From the NCBI RefSeq assembly GCF_046244365.1, contig NZ_CP176395.1:1922001-1986000 (forward strand): DNA of 64,000 nt, in the 5' to 3' direction. Shown here in pieces: positions 26,893-36,199 of this stretch. Position 1 is the first letter of the stretch. Each line of letters begins with the position of its first letter. Under the pieces are notes generated by a model. The model made no database searches. It saw only the letters and a program-made list of their open reading frames with translations, and was not told the DNA's origin. The stretch is from Paenibacillus_V sp046244365 (GTDB lineage: Bacteria; Bacillota; Bacilli; Paenibacillales; NBRC-103111). Both the position numbers and the translations under genes were made by a program.

Positions 26893-28173
26893 ATGCTGCA
26901 AGCGGCAAGGAAATCGATGCTTAGAGCTATCCCCTTATTGTCGGCAAGCGTTCTATTATTGTCAGCGTGTTCAAAGAGCGACGACGCGAAAACGGACAAA
27001 AAAAATGTCACCATCTCCATGATGTTTCAGCAAACGCAATTCGGAGATGCGCATGAGCAATTCATTAAAGAGTTTGAAGCGGCGCACCCCCAAATCAAAG
27101 TGAAAATGGAAGTCATACCCGATGCGGGCTATCCCGGTACTTTGCAAACGAGAATTTCAACGGGAGACCTGCCGGATATTTATCAATTGAATGTAGGGAT
27201 CGATAGCGCGAAACTGGCCAGCAAAGCCGGGTATATTTATGATCTGGGACAGCTTCAAGCAAGCAAAAACTATACCAAATCGATGACGGGGGCATCTACG
27301 CTCGACGGTAAATTTGCATCGTTCTCGAACGGAGTAGCCGTTCTGGGTTTGTTATACAACAAAGACCTGTTTCGCGAAGCCGGTTATACGAAGCCCCCGG
27401 CAACCTGGAACGAACTGATCGATGCGGGGCAGAAGATCAAGGCGAAAGGAAAAAGTCTTCTTGTATACGCTTCGAAATGGGAAACGGCTGCGGCCTATTT
27501 GTTTCATTGGGTGTTCGGCGATTATGCATTCAAGCATGACGATTTCAAACAGAAGTATTTGGCTCGAACGGTGGACTTCAACAATCCCGAATATAAAAAG
27601 ATGCTGGAGGAAGGCTTTGTCAAGTTTAAAGAGCTGAATTCCTTTGTCCGTCAGGGCAGCTTTACGAACGAGTACGCCATTGCCCAGCAATCTTTCGCAA
27701 ACGGGGAAAGCGCGATGCTTGTCGGGGGGACCTGGGATGCTGCGAGCATTCGCCAACTGAACCCGAAATTCGAGCTTGGTTTTATGAATATTCCGTACAG
27801 CTCGAGCGAGCAGAACAGCAGCTATATCGTCATTCCGGAGGACGGCCTTGCCTTGAACGCCAAATCCAAGCATCTGGAAGAAGCCAAAACGTTCATGGAA
27901 TGGATGTACAGCAAGGAGGTCTATGCGAAGCTAAATAAGATTTTGGGCAATATGTCCGGGATGGAAGGCGTAGGCGCGCTCGATCCGGCTTATGCGGACG
28001 TTCCGAAATGGGTGGAACAGACCGATCGCATGATGCCTTTCGCCAATACGGGGCCGGTTTCGAGCACCGCTTTCGTCGAACTCGGCAATGCGGCGCAGAA
28101 GTTTACGTTCGACAATGATTTGAACGCGGCCACGGACATTTTTATCAAAGAATATAACAAGACCAAAAATTGA
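26893..28173 (+). CDS. ABC transporter solute-binding lipoprotein (family 1), paralog B
   Basis: A 426-residue lipoprotein with lipobox Cys26 (LLSAC). It is a close paralog of the protein at 23058. GAGGAGG precedes the ATG by 8 bases. It is the first gene of a long operon that runs with gaps of at most about 90 bases to the malic enzyme gene. Substrate class is inferred from the neighbours (N-acyl-D-amino acid or a conjugate), although the protein family is best known for sugars. Confidence 0.93.
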   Translation: MLQAARKSMLRAIPLLSASVLLLSACSKSDDAKTDKKNVTISMMFQQTQFGDAHEQFIKEFEAAHPQIKVKMEVIPDAGYPGTLQTRISTGDLPDIYQLNVGIDSAKLASKAGYIYDLGQLQASKNYTKSMTGASTLDGKFASFSNGVAVLGLLYNKDLFREAGYTKPPATWNELIDAGQKIKAKGKSLLVYASKWETAAAYLFHWVFGDYAFKHDDFKQKYLARTVDFNNPEYKKMLEEGFVKFKELNSFVRQGSFTNEYAIAQQSFANGESAMLVGGTWDAASIRQLNPKFELGFMNIPYSSSEQNSSYIVIPEDGLALNAKSKHLEEAKTFMEWMYSKEVYAKLNKILGNMSGMEGVGALDPAYADVPKWVEQTDRMMPFANTGPVSSTAFVELGNAAQKFTFDNDLNAATDIFIKEYNKTKN

Positions 28174-28196
28174 TAGACAGGAAGAGAGGATACAAT

Positions 28197-29075
28197 TTGC
28201 ATAAGCGATTGCTGGTTACGGGTATCGTATTCTTACTTCCCGCTTGCGCCTTTGTTTTTGTTTTCTTGCTGCTGCCTATCGTCCAGTCGTTCTACTATAG
28301 TTTGACGGATTGGAAGGGAATAGGCGAGTACCGGTTTATCGGCTTGCAAAATTATATCGATATCAGCCGCGACAAGCTGTTTACCGAGTCGTTAAAAAGA
28401 ACGCTGGGCATCGGCATTTCGGCAGCAGTCCTAGCCAACGTGATCGGTCTCGGTCTTGCGATCATTCTCGATCAAAAGCTGAAAACCAAAAAATGGCTCA
28501 GAGCGCTGTTTTACATTCCCAACATCATCCCGATTGTAGTAGCCGCCTTCGTTTGGCGCTATATTCTGGATGCCAATAGCGGACTTTTGAACAAGTTTCT
28601 ATCAGGCGTCCTTCACACATCCGTGACGGTGCCTTGGATCGATTCGCCCGCATACGTCGTTTATGCCATTATCTTGATTACCGTATGGCAGATGATGGGG
28701 CCGATCATTATCGTCTATCTTGCCGCTTTGCAGGGCATTCCCCATGACTTGATCGAAGCCGCCAAAATAGACGGAGCGAAAAAAATTCAGGGCTTCTTTA
28801 AAATAACGCTGCCGATGATCGCCCCCGGCATCACGATCAATTTGCTGCTCGGACTCGCAAACGGCCTGAAGCTGTTCGACCTCCCTTACGCGCTAACCGG
28901 AGGTGGCCCGGCCAATGCCAGCGAAACGTTATCGATCAAAATATACAGGTATGCGTTCAATTCCGGACAAATTTCGTACGGAATGGCAGCGTCCTTTACG
29001 CTCACGCTCGTCATTCTCGTCATCACGCTGTTTTTCTTGAGCTTGAGCAGCAGGTATGAAAGGAGCAGCAGATGA
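28197..29075 (+). CDS. ABC transporter permease (MalF/UgpA-like)
   Basis: A 292-residue membrane subunit with six predicted spans and an EAA loop (LIEAAKIDGAKKIQGFFKIT). The frame is open from TTG 28170, which would overlap the binding-protein gene. TTG 28197 is preferred because AGAGAGGA lies a few bases upstream and the membrane segment begins soon after. The use of TTG is somewhat unusual for a gene in this position. It ends in an ATGA overlap with the next permease. Confidence 0.92.
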   Translation: MHKRLLVTGIVFLLPACAFVFVFLLLPIVQSFYYSLTDWKGIGEYRFIGLQNYIDISRDKLFTESLKRTLGIGISAAVLANVIGLGLAIILDQKLKTKKWLRALFYIPNIIPIVVAAFVWRYILDANSGLLNKFLSGVLHTSVTVPWIDSPAYVVYAIILITVWQMMGPIIIVYLAALQGIPHDLIEAAKIDGAKKIQGFFKITLPMIAPGITINLLLGLANGLKLFDLPYALTGGGPANASETLSIKIYRYAFNSGQISYGMAASFTLTLVILVITLFFLSLSSRYERSSR

Positions 29076-29908
29076 CAAAACACAATAAGCTGGGCATGTT
29101 CCTATTCGAATTTGCAGTAATCATCATGGCGCTGATCGTCTCCGTTCCTTTATATTTGGCTGCTATCAACACGTTCAAGACGCATAAGGAAATCGTTACG
29201 AAGCCGCTTGGTTTGCCGGAATTCACAATCGGGTTCGCCAATATTGCAAACGCATTCGAAAGAATGGATATTGTTCGTTCTTACAGCGTCAATATGACCA
29301 TTGCCGCCATAACGCTGATTACGGTCGTATTCGTCTCTTCCTTGGCGGCCTATTCGGTTTCGCGTATCCATCACAAATTCATGAAATGGATGTATTGGTT
29401 TTTCGTCTCCGCGATTTTGCTGCCGATCGAGTCTGCGATGATTCCTGTCGTATTCCTGTTAAAAGATTTTCACCTGCAAAATACGCTCATCGGAATCTCG
29501 TTCATCTATATCGCGATTTTTACGCCGTTTTCCGTATTTTTGTATTCGGGTTTCATGAGAGGGCTTCCGTTTGAGTTGGAAGAATCGGCTTATATGGAGG
29601 GGAGCGGTCCGGCCCGCACGTTTTTTCACATTATTTTTCCACTTCTGAAGCCGGTAACGGCAACGTTGATCATTATGCTGTTTATCGGCATGTGGAACGA
29701 TTTGTTACTGCCGCTGGTTCTGCTTAACAGCGCGGACAATCCGACGGTCAGCATCAACTTGTATAAATTTTTCGGCTCGAGAGGGATGGCCGATCTCAGC
29801 TTATTATTTGGCGGAATCACATTGACTTTGCTGCCGACACTCATCCTGTTTATTAGCTTCCAGCGCTTTTTCGTCAAAGGACTGGTTGCCGGAGCCATCA
29901 AAGGATAG
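29072..29908 (+). CDS. ABC transporter permease (MalG/UgpE-like)
   Basis: A 278-residue second permease with six predicted spans, EAA-type loop (LEESAYMEGSGPARTFFHII) and the family ending FFVKGLVAGAIKG. It overlaps its partner by four bases. No ATPase gene is in the cluster, so a shared MsmX/UgpC-type ATPase is probably used. Confidence 0.93.
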   Translation: MTKHNKLGMFLFEFAVIIMALIVSVPLYLAAINTFKTHKEIVTKPLGLPEFTIGFANIANAFERMDIVRSYSVNMTIAAITLITVVFVSSLAAYSVSRIHHKFMKWMYWFFVSAILLPIESAMIPVVFLLKDFHLQNTLIGISFIYIAIFTPFSVFLYSGFMRGLPFELEESAYMEGSGPARTFFHIIFPLLKPVTATLIIMLFIGMWNDLLLPLVLLNSADNPTVSINLYKFFGSRGMADLSLLFGGITLTLLPTLILFISFQRFFVKGLVAGAIKG

Positions 29909-29932
29909 GGCAGTAACGGGAGGGGATCATCC

Positions 29933-30772
29933 ATGATTTTTGATTGTCACACGCATTTATTCGGTCCCGGACAGGTCGGCGGACCGACCTTCGAAGCGCT
30001 AAACCGGATTTGGGGAAACGGCAAACAGTTGATCGCTACGCCGGAAGACCATTGGAAGCAGTATGAGAACGCGGACGGAGCCATCGTCTTGGCGGTTGAC
30101 GCTCCGGCAACCGGCATTGTCGTGCCGAACGAATACGTAGCGGAATATGTCTCCAAGCACCCTGGGAAGCTGTTCGGGTTTGCCAGCGTGGACCCTAATA
30201 AACCGCATGCCGACCGTCTTTTGGAACATGCGATAAGGGAATATCGACTGTCCGGCCTGAAGCTTGGACCGATTTATCAAAATTTTTACCCGGGAGATAA
30301 GAAGCATTTTTCCCTCTATGCAAAGGCGAACGAGCTGAATATTCCGATTTTGTGGCATCAAGGCACCTCCTATGTGCCGGAAGGCTATTTGGACGCTTCC
30401 CGTCCAGCCGATCTGGACCCGATTTCAAGAGCGTTTCCGGAGCTGAAAATGATCATTGCTCATATGGGACATCCGTGGATGGAGGAATGCATTTGCATCG
30501 TGCGCAAAAACAAAAACATGTACATGGATTTGTCCACGCTCATGGCAAGGCCTTGGCAATTTTACAATGCTATGGTGCTAGCGATGGAATACGGCGTGCT
30601 TGACAAAATCTTGTTCGGCACCGATTTTCCTCTGTTTACGGTACAGCAGACGATCGACTCGCTACGAAATGTAAATGTTCTTGCGGAAGGCACCAGTCTC
30701 TCACGGATACCGGAAAGGGCGATTGAAGACATTATTCACCGCAATACCGTTGAATTATTGGAACTGGACTAG
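29933..30772 (+). CDS. Amidohydrolase family 2 (ACMSD-like) metal-dependent hydrolase or decarboxylase
   Basis: A 279-residue TIM-barrel protein. The metal motif CHTHLFG opens the barrel, followed by GFASVDPNKP, the KLGPIYQNFYP strand, HMGHPWM and the C-terminal metal Asp in LFGTDFPLF. Members act on C-N bonds, lactones or carboxylates. The specific reaction cannot be read from the sequence. GGGAGGGG precedes the ATG. It lies between the permeases and an SDR, as part of the catabolic operon. Confidence 0.85.
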   Translation: MIFDCHTHLFGPGQVGGPTFEALNRIWGNGKQLIATPEDHWKQYENADGAIVLAVDAPATGIVVPNEYVAEYVSKHPGKLFGFASVDPNKPHADRLLEHAIREYRLSGLKLGPIYQNFYPGDKKHFSLYAKANELNIPILWHQGTSYVPEGYLDASRPADLDPISRAFPELKMIIAHMGHPWMEECICIVRKNKNMYMDLSTLMARPWQFYNAMVLAMEYGVLDKILFGTDFPLFTVQQTIDSLRNVNVLAEGTSLSRIPERAIEDIIHRNTVELLELD

Positions 30773-30788
30773 AAGCGGAGGGAACGAT

Positions 30789-31559
30789 ATGCGATTACAC
30801 GGCAAAAGAGTCCTGATTTCCGGAGGGGCGAGAGGAATAGGTAAAGGAATTGCCCGGCGTTTTGCGGAAGAGGGCGCATATGTTTACCTTCTGGATAAGA
30901 GCGAGAGGGAGCTTGCCGATACTTGCGCGGAGCTTTCCCAGGCTTATCCCGGATTTATTGACGGTATTTGTTGCGATGTTAGCGATCTCGAACAGATGGA
31001 ATCCTGCATGACGAAAGCAATGAACCGCTGGAGCGGCGTTGACGTCTTGGTCAATAATGCCGGCATCGCGATCAGGGAGTCCTTTGTCGATATCTCCTAC
31101 GAGCACTGGGATACCATGATGAACATTAACCTGAGGTCGATGTTCGTTCTCAGCCAAATGGCGGCCAAACAAATGATCAAACAAGGCAGCGGCGGAAGCA
31201 TTGTCAACATGAGCTCGAAGAACGGTGTCATGGCCAGCTCCCAGCTATGCCATTATAACGTTTCGAAGGGCGGCGTTATCCTCCTTACGCAGTCCACTGC
31301 GGTCGAACTCGCTTCATACGGGATTAGAGTCAATGCGGTTGCGCCGGGCTTCATCGAAACCCCGATGGATCGCGAGCTGAAGATCAAGGAAGGCATCGAT
31401 CCGTCCTTCATATCGCCGAGAACGCCGATGAAGCGGATGGGGACGATTGAGGAAGTGGCCAACGTGTTCCTGTTCCTGGCATCCGACGAATCGTCTTACG
31501 TAACGGGGACGACGATTACTGTGGACGGCGGACATCTTGCCAATGCAAGTGAAATATAA
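30789..31559 (+). CDS. SDR family oxidoreductase
   Basis: A 256-residue short-chain dehydrogenase. Cofactor motif SGGARGIGKGIA near the N-terminus, VNNAGIAI, catalytic Ser in VNMSSKNG and the YNVSK catalytic pair are all present, and the ending VTGTTITVDGGH is typical. It would oxidise or reduce a hydroxyl or keto group with NAD(P). ATG 30789 follows GGAGGGA. The frame also reads upstream to 30675 inside the previous gene, which is not used. Confidence 0.92.
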   Translation: MRLHGKRVLISGGARGIGKGIARRFAEEGAYVYLLDKSERELADTCAELSQAYPGFIDGICCDVSDLEQMESCMTKAMNRWSGVDVLVNNAGIAIRESFVDISYEHWDTMMNINLRSMFVLSQMAAKQMIKQGSGGSIVNMSSKNGVMASSQLCHYNVSKGGVILLTQSTAVELASYGIRVNAVAPGFIETPMDRELKIKEGIDPSFISPRTPMKRMGTIEEVANVFLFLASDESSYVTGTTITVDGGHLANASEI

Positions 31560-31579
31560 GGGAACGGAGGGAAGCGGGC

Positions 31580-32677
31580 ATGATGATCAAGGATGACGAG
31601 CTTCTGACGGATACGCCATTTGTGGCTATCGATTTGGACATTATGGAACGCAACATGAGCGGCATGGCCAATCTGGCCAGAAAAGCGAACGTAAAGCTGA
31701 GGCCGCATACGAAAACCCACAAGAGCCCCGATCTGGCGAAGCTTCAGCTAGATTATGGCGCAAGGGGAATTACGACGGCCAAGCTTGGAGAGGCCGAAGT
31801 GATGGTTGAGCATGGAGTGAGCGACATTCTCATCGCTTACCCGCTCATCGGGAGAAAGAAGCTGCAGCGGTTTTATGAGCTTCTGCAGAAGGCCGAGCTG
31901 ACGGTAGGACTCGACGACATTGCCGTAGCAAGAGGGATTTCCGATGTAGGGAATGTGCTAAAAAGAAAAATTCCCATTTATATCGACGTTGATACGGGCC
32001 TTCATCGGATGGGAAGAGAGGCGGCGGAGAGCGTCGACTATATCGCGGAAATCGCCAAATTGCCGTTTATCGATGTAAGAGGTCTCATGAGTCATGCGGG
32101 GCATGCGTATATGAAAGCGACGGACGAAGAAAGAAAACAGGTTGCGATCGACGACGCGGCGCTAATGTACCAAACGAAAACAAGCCTCGCCAAGCTTGGA
32201 ATCGAGGTGCCGGAAATAAGCGTAGGGGCGACGGCTACCGCCAGGTTTATTTTGGACACGCCGCATGTTACGGAAATGAGACCGGGCATGTACGTATTTA
32301 ACGACCGGAACGTGATGGCGGCGGGAGGGGTGACCGAAGCGGAATGTGCCGCAACGGTGTTTGCGACGATCGTGTCGCGTCCAGATAAAAGCAGGTTGAT
32401 TATGGACGCAGGAAGCAAAACGTTGTCGCAGGACGCGTGCAGACTCGGTGGCCACGGCTATATTAAAGGCTATCCGCAGCTGACGATCAAAGCGCTTTCC
32501 GAAGAGCATGGCGTTATCGAGGTAAATGGCGAACACGATCTGCAGGTGGGCAGCGTGATCGAAATCATTCCGAACCATATTTGTCCCGTCATCAACCTTG
32601 CGGACCGGCTTTATGGCTTTCGTGAAGGCGAGCTGGTCAAGACGCTGCCGGTTTTGGCCCGCGGCAAAAACACCTAA
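31580..32677 (+). CDS. D-serine dehydratase-like / D-threonine aldolase-like PLP enzyme (fold type III)
   Basis: A 365-residue member of the alanine-racemase-fold group that includes D-threonine aldolase, DSD1-type D-serine dehydratase and D-threo-3-hydroxyaspartate dehydratase. The PLP lysine is in RPHTK45THKSP. The C-terminal metal pair typical of the dehydratase branch is visible as His and Cys in IPNHICPVINL. It would act on a D-beta-hydroxy amino acid, giving either a keto acid plus ammonia or glycine plus an aldehyde. The neighbours RidA (imine clean-up) and aldehyde dehydrogenase fit either outcome. Confidence 0.87.
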   Translation: MMIKDDELLTDTPFVAIDLDIMERNMSGMANLARKANVKLRPHTKTHKSPDLAKLQLDYGARGITTAKLGEAEVMVEHGVSDILIAYPLIGRKKLQRFYELLQKAELTVGLDDIAVARGISDVGNVLKRKIPIYIDVDTGLHRMGREAAESVDYIAEIAKLPFIDVRGLMSHAGHAYMKATDEERKQVAIDDAALMYQTKTSLAKLGIEVPEISVGATATARFILDTPHVTEMRPGMYVFNDRNVMAAGGVTEAECAATVFATIVSRPDKSRLIMDAGSKTLSQDACRLGGHGYIKGYPQLTIKALSEEHGVIEVNGEHDLQVGSVIEIIPNHICPVINLADRLYGFREGELVKTLPVLARGKNT

Positions 32678-32699
32678 ACAATGAAAGTGGGAGGATTAC

Positions 32700-33167
32700 A
32701 TGAATCGGGAAAAATATGCGGCAATTCAGCAATCACTCGGATGGAAAACAACGCCTGTCGATTTCACGACGAAACCGTATACGGGGGTACGGGTGCACGG
32801 CAACTTCGCCTTTGTTTCGGGCAGTTTGGCTTATTCCGGGGGAGAACTGTTGTATCGGGGAAGAATCGGGGAGACGGTATCCGTTGACGATGCGAAAAAA
32901 TCGGCCGCGCTGTCCGTCATCAATTGTCTGGATTTGATCGATCAGAGTATCGGTCTGGAGAAGGTCGAAGCTGTCCTGAAGCTGACCGGATACCTCAGCT
33001 GTTCGGAGGAGATCGGGGAACACCCGGTCATCCTGAATGCCGGCAGCGAGGTGCTAATAGAAGTTTTCGGAGAGGCCGGAAAACATGCAAGGGCGGCACT
33101 CGGCATTCATACGCTGCCGTTCGGCGGATCCGTCGAAGTCGAAATGGTTGTTTCTTTGAAAGAGTAG
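32700..33167 (+). CDS. RidA family protein (enamine/imine deaminase)
   Basis: A 155-residue YjgF/RidA-family protein of the slightly long YjgH-like subgroup. The conserved Arg-containing motif GKHARAALGIHTLPFGGSVE is at the C-terminus, and Phe/Val/Ser-rich FAFVSGSLAY marks the first strands. Classic RidA hydrolyses 2-aminoacrylate-type imines released by PLP dehydratases, which fits its place 22 bases after a D-serine dehydratase-like gene. GGGAGG precedes the ATG. Confidence 0.9.
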   Translation: MNREKYAAIQQSLGWKTTPVDFTTKPYTGVRVHGNFAFVSGSLAYSGGELLYRGRIGETVSVDDAKKSAALSVINCLDLIDQSIGLEKVEAVLKLTGYLSCSEEIGEHPVILNAGSEVLIEVFGEAGKHARAALGIHTLPFGGSVEVEMVVSLKE

Positions 33168-33188
33168 CTAAGAAAAGGGAGAGAAAAC

Positions 33189-33665
33189 ATGATGAACCAC
33201 GTACATGACAAGCTAGTCATACGCAAAATGGAAGAAAACGATATGGTTCCTTACGATTTGTTGACTTTGGCGGACCCGAATCTTTATCTGGTTAAGAGCT
33301 ATATGAAGCGTGGCGTCACCTACTTGGCGCAACTGGAGGAGGAGACCGTCGGCGTATACGTATTGATCGATACGAGGCCGGAAACGATGGAGCTCGTCAA
33401 TATCGCCGTAGACGAAAAGTTTCACGGAATGGGCATCGGGAAGAAACTCGTGCTGCATGCGATCGAATCGGCCAAGTCGACCGGCGTCAAAACGCTTGAA
33501 ATCGGCACCGGCAACTCCAGTCTTTCGCAGCTCGGCTTGTATCAGAAGTGCGGGTTTCGGCTTACCGGAATCGATAAGGACTTCTTCGTCAGACATTACG
33601 ACGAGGAAATATATGAGAACGGCATTCAATGCGTGGATATGGTGAGACTCGGCATCGATTTCTGA
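33189..33665 (+). CDS. GNAT family N-acetyltransferase
   Basis: A 158-residue single GNAT domain. The acetyl-CoA pyrophosphate loop is seen in DEKFHGMGIGKKLV, and the later IGTGNSSLSQLGLYQKCGF is common in a YvbK-like subgroup. It probably acetylates an amine, possibly an amino acid intermediate of this pathway or a toxic analogue. AAGGGAGAG precedes the ATG. Confidence 0.88.
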   Translation: MMNHVHDKLVIRKMEENDMVPYDLLTLADPNLYLVKSYMKRGVTYLAQLEEETVGVYVLIDTRPETMELVNIAVDEKFHGMGIGKKLVLHAIESAKSTGVKTLEIGTGNSSLSQLGLYQKCGFRLTGIDKDFFVRHYDEEIYENGIQCVDMVRLGIDF

Positions 33666-33757
33666 TAACGCAGTTATTTCTCCGATCGGTATAACTTAAT
33701 GGTACTAAAAATATTTATTTCGTTTCAATAATCTCGGTATGGGAGTGAAGAGTAGCG

Positions 33758-34684
33758 ATGATGAAATCGGCGACTTTTTTTGAAAGCATGGGTTTGCCCG
33801 TTCGGGACGGTTATGAGCTGCTGCCTTCGGGCAAAACGTTTGCGGACGGCGCGCAATACCGGATCGAAATCCCGTCCGTCGAAGGACCGGGCGTTATGGA
33901 GGCCGTGATCAAGGAAGCAAACCGTTTCGGCATCACGGTCAACAGAGTTTCCCAAGGCAGCGGCATCATGCTGCAAACGGATGACGAAATTCGAAGCATG
34001 GCTGAAATGGGAAGAGACAGCCACATCGAAGTTTGCTTGTTTATCGGGCCCAGAATGAGCTTCGATACCAGCGCTCTGGTCCAAGCGAATGGGGGAAAGA
34101 CGCTTGGCTGGAGGCATGGGGGGATGGATCAAGTCCTATATGCGATGGAGGATGTTTACCGTGCCGTCCATTTGGGGATTCGCAGCCTGCTGATCGCCGA
34201 CGAAGGCTTGCTCTGGTTAATCGATCAAGCGAAAAAAAGAGGCGAGCTGCCGCCTGATTTGGTATTGAAAGTGTCGGCATCGATCAGCCCTGCCAATCCT
34301 GTGAGCGTGCGCGTTTATGAAACTATGGGAGGAACGACCGTCAACATCCCGGGGGATTTGTCTTTGCCGCGAATTTCATCCATTCGGCAGGTAGTTGACT
34401 GCCCGCTGGACATGTATATCGAATCGGCCGATGACATGGGAGGTTTCGTCCGTCACTATGAAATTCCCGAAATCGTTAAAATCGCAGCCCCCGTCTATTT
34501 GAAATTCGGGCTGCGCAATGCCGCCGGCGTTTATCCGTCCGGTATGCATGTGGAGAATGCCGCCGTCTCCCAATGTAGAGAAAAGGTTCGGCGCGCCTAT
34601 ATCGGCGTGGAAATGTTAAACAGATACAGCGTAGATGCGAGACAAACGGTCGGAAAAGCGGCCGATCTCGGAGTCCCTAACTAA
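33758..34684 (+). CDS. U32-peptidase-like family protein of unknown function
   Basis: A 308-residue protein resembling a small group usually labelled U32 family peptidase. Family-like blocks are YRIEIPSVEGPGVMEAV, VSQGSGIMLQTDDEI, LLIADEGLLW, TVNIPGDLSLP and GGFVRHYEIPEIVKIA with VYLKFGLRNA following. It looks like a TIM-barrel enzyme rather than a secreted peptidase, since there is no signal peptide. A GGGAG site lies 12 bases before the ATG. Its presence among D-amino-acid genes suggests a catalytic or accessory role there. The activity is not established. Confidence 0.75.
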   Translation: MMKSATFFESMGLPVRDGYELLPSGKTFADGAQYRIEIPSVEGPGVMEAVIKEANRFGITVNRVSQGSGIMLQTDDEIRSMAEMGRDSHIEVCLFIGPRMSFDTSALVQANGGKTLGWRHGGMDQVLYAMEDVYRAVHLGIRSLLIADEGLLWLIDQAKKRGELPPDLVLKVSASISPANPVSVRVYETMGGTTVNIPGDLSLPRISSIRQVVDCPLDMYIESADDMGGFVRHYEIPEIVKIAAPVYLKFGLRNAAGVYPSGMHVENAAVSQCREKVRRAYIGVEMLNRYSVDARQTVGKAADLGVPN

Positions 34685-34703
34685 TCGGACGGAGGACAGC
34701 GAT

Positions 34704-36167
34704 ATGACCATGCAAGCGGAAGTTGCAACTTATCTCAATTATATAAACGGAAAATGGGAGCAAGCCGGAAACACTAGCGTAGCCCAAAGCATAAATCCCG
34801 CGGATCGGTCCCTTGTCGGTTACATTCCGGATTCGGGTGCCGAAGATGTGGATTCGGCAGTCTTGTCGGCCAAAAGTGCTAAAGATGCGTGGCGAAAGCT
34901 GAGCGGTGCCGAAAGAGGAGGGTACCTCTACAAAACCGCCGACATCATGGAGAGACGCTGCGACGAAATTGCCCGAACGATGACCCGCGAAATGGGAAAA
35001 ACGTTTCCGGAAGCGAAAGGCGAAACGATGAGGGGAGTCGCGATTTTGCGCTACTATGCAGGAGAAGGCATGCGTAAAGTCGGCGATGTGATTCCTTCCA
35101 CGGAAGCGGGAAGCTTCATGTTTACGACGCGTGCGCCATTAGGCGTAGTAGGAGTGATAGCCCCGTGGAACTTTCCCGTTGCCATCCCGATTTGGAAAAT
35201 GGCGCCGGCGCTTGTTTACGGCAATACGGTCGTATTCAAGCCGGCTCAAGAAACGGCGGTAACGGCGGCGCTAGTCATGGAATGCATAGCCGAGGCGGGT
35301 TTTCCGGACGGTGTGGTAAACATGGTAACCGGCCGCGGTTCGATTGTCGGACAAGCGCTGATCGAGCATCCGGATCTGAACGGCATTACGTTTACCGGCT
35401 CCAATCAAGTCGGGAAACAGATCGGTCAGTTGGCACTGGCCAGAGGAATCAAGTATCAATTGGAAATGGGCGGGAAGAATCCGATCATCATTGCAGACGA
35501 TGCAGATTTGGATTTGGCTGTTGATGCCACCATCTCCGGCGGTTTTCGCTCTACGGGTCAAAAATGTACGGCTACAAGCAGAGTTATTGTCATGAAAAAC
35601 GTGTACGAGGTTTTCAAGCAAAAGCTTCTGGAGAAAGCCCAGACGATAACGGTAGGAAACGGCCTGGAGCAGGGAATATGGATGGGGCCATGTGCCAGCG
35701 AAAATCAGCTTCGCACCGTCAAACGCTATATTCAGACAGCGCTGGACGAAGGTGCCGAATTGTTGCTCGGAGGCAAGCCGCCGCAAGGCGCCGGTTTCGA
35801 AAACGGTTTTTATATCGAGCCGACTATATTCGGACAAGTCACCGGAGATATGACGATCGCGAAGGAAGAAATATTCGGTCCCGTGCTTGCCTTGATCTGT
35901 GTCGGTACGATGGAAGAAGCGATCAAGGCAGCCAATGACACGGAATTCGGTTTAAGCGCTTCGATTTTTACAAAGGATATCGGAAACATATTGACCTTCA
36001 TGAACGAGATGGATGCGGGGCTAGTACGTATCAATGCCGAAACGGCGGGCGTGGAGCTGCAAGCCCCCTTCGGCGGCATGAAAAATTCGAGTTCGCACTC
36101 CAGAGAGCAGGGCCAAGCGGCAATCGAGTTTTTCACATCCGTTAAAACGGTTTTTGTGAAAGCATAA
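34704..36167 (+). CDS. NAD(P)-dependent aldehyde dehydrogenase
   Basis: A 487-residue ALDH-superfamily enzyme that oxidises an aldehyde to its acid. Catalytic Cys288 (GQKCTATSR) and general base Glu254 (LEMGGKNP) are present, with the cofactor motif FTGSNQVGK and substrate-region PWNFPVAIP. It is most like the semialdehyde-dehydrogenase subgroups (for example alpha-ketoglutarate semialdehyde), but exact substrate cannot be told. GGAGGA precedes ATG 34704, which is preferred over the upstream 34635 start inside the previous gene. Confidence 0.93.
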   Translation: MTMQAEVATYLNYINGKWEQAGNTSVAQSINPADRSLVGYIPDSGAEDVDSAVLSAKSAKDAWRKLSGAERGGYLYKTADIMERRCDEIARTMTREMGKTFPEAKGETMRGVAILRYYAGEGMRKVGDVIPSTEAGSFMFTTRAPLGVVGVIAPWNFPVAIPIWKMAPALVYGNTVVFKPAQETAVTAALVMECIAEAGFPDGVVNMVTGRGSIVGQALIEHPDLNGITFTGSNQVGKQIGQLALARGIKYQLEMGGKNPIIIADDADLDLAVDATISGGFRSTGQKCTATSRVIVMKNVYEVFKQKLLEKAQTITVGNGLEQGIWMGPCASENQLRTVKRYIQTALDEGAELLLGGKPPQGAGFENGFYIEPTIFGQVTGDMTIAKEEIFGPVLALICVGTMEEAIKAANDTEFGLSASIFTKDIGNILTFMNEMDAGLVRINAETAGVELQAPFGGMKNSSSHSREQGQAAIEFFTSVKTVFVKA

Positions 36168-36199
36168 AAACGGCGATACCAAAGGAAAGGTGCTAAGCG

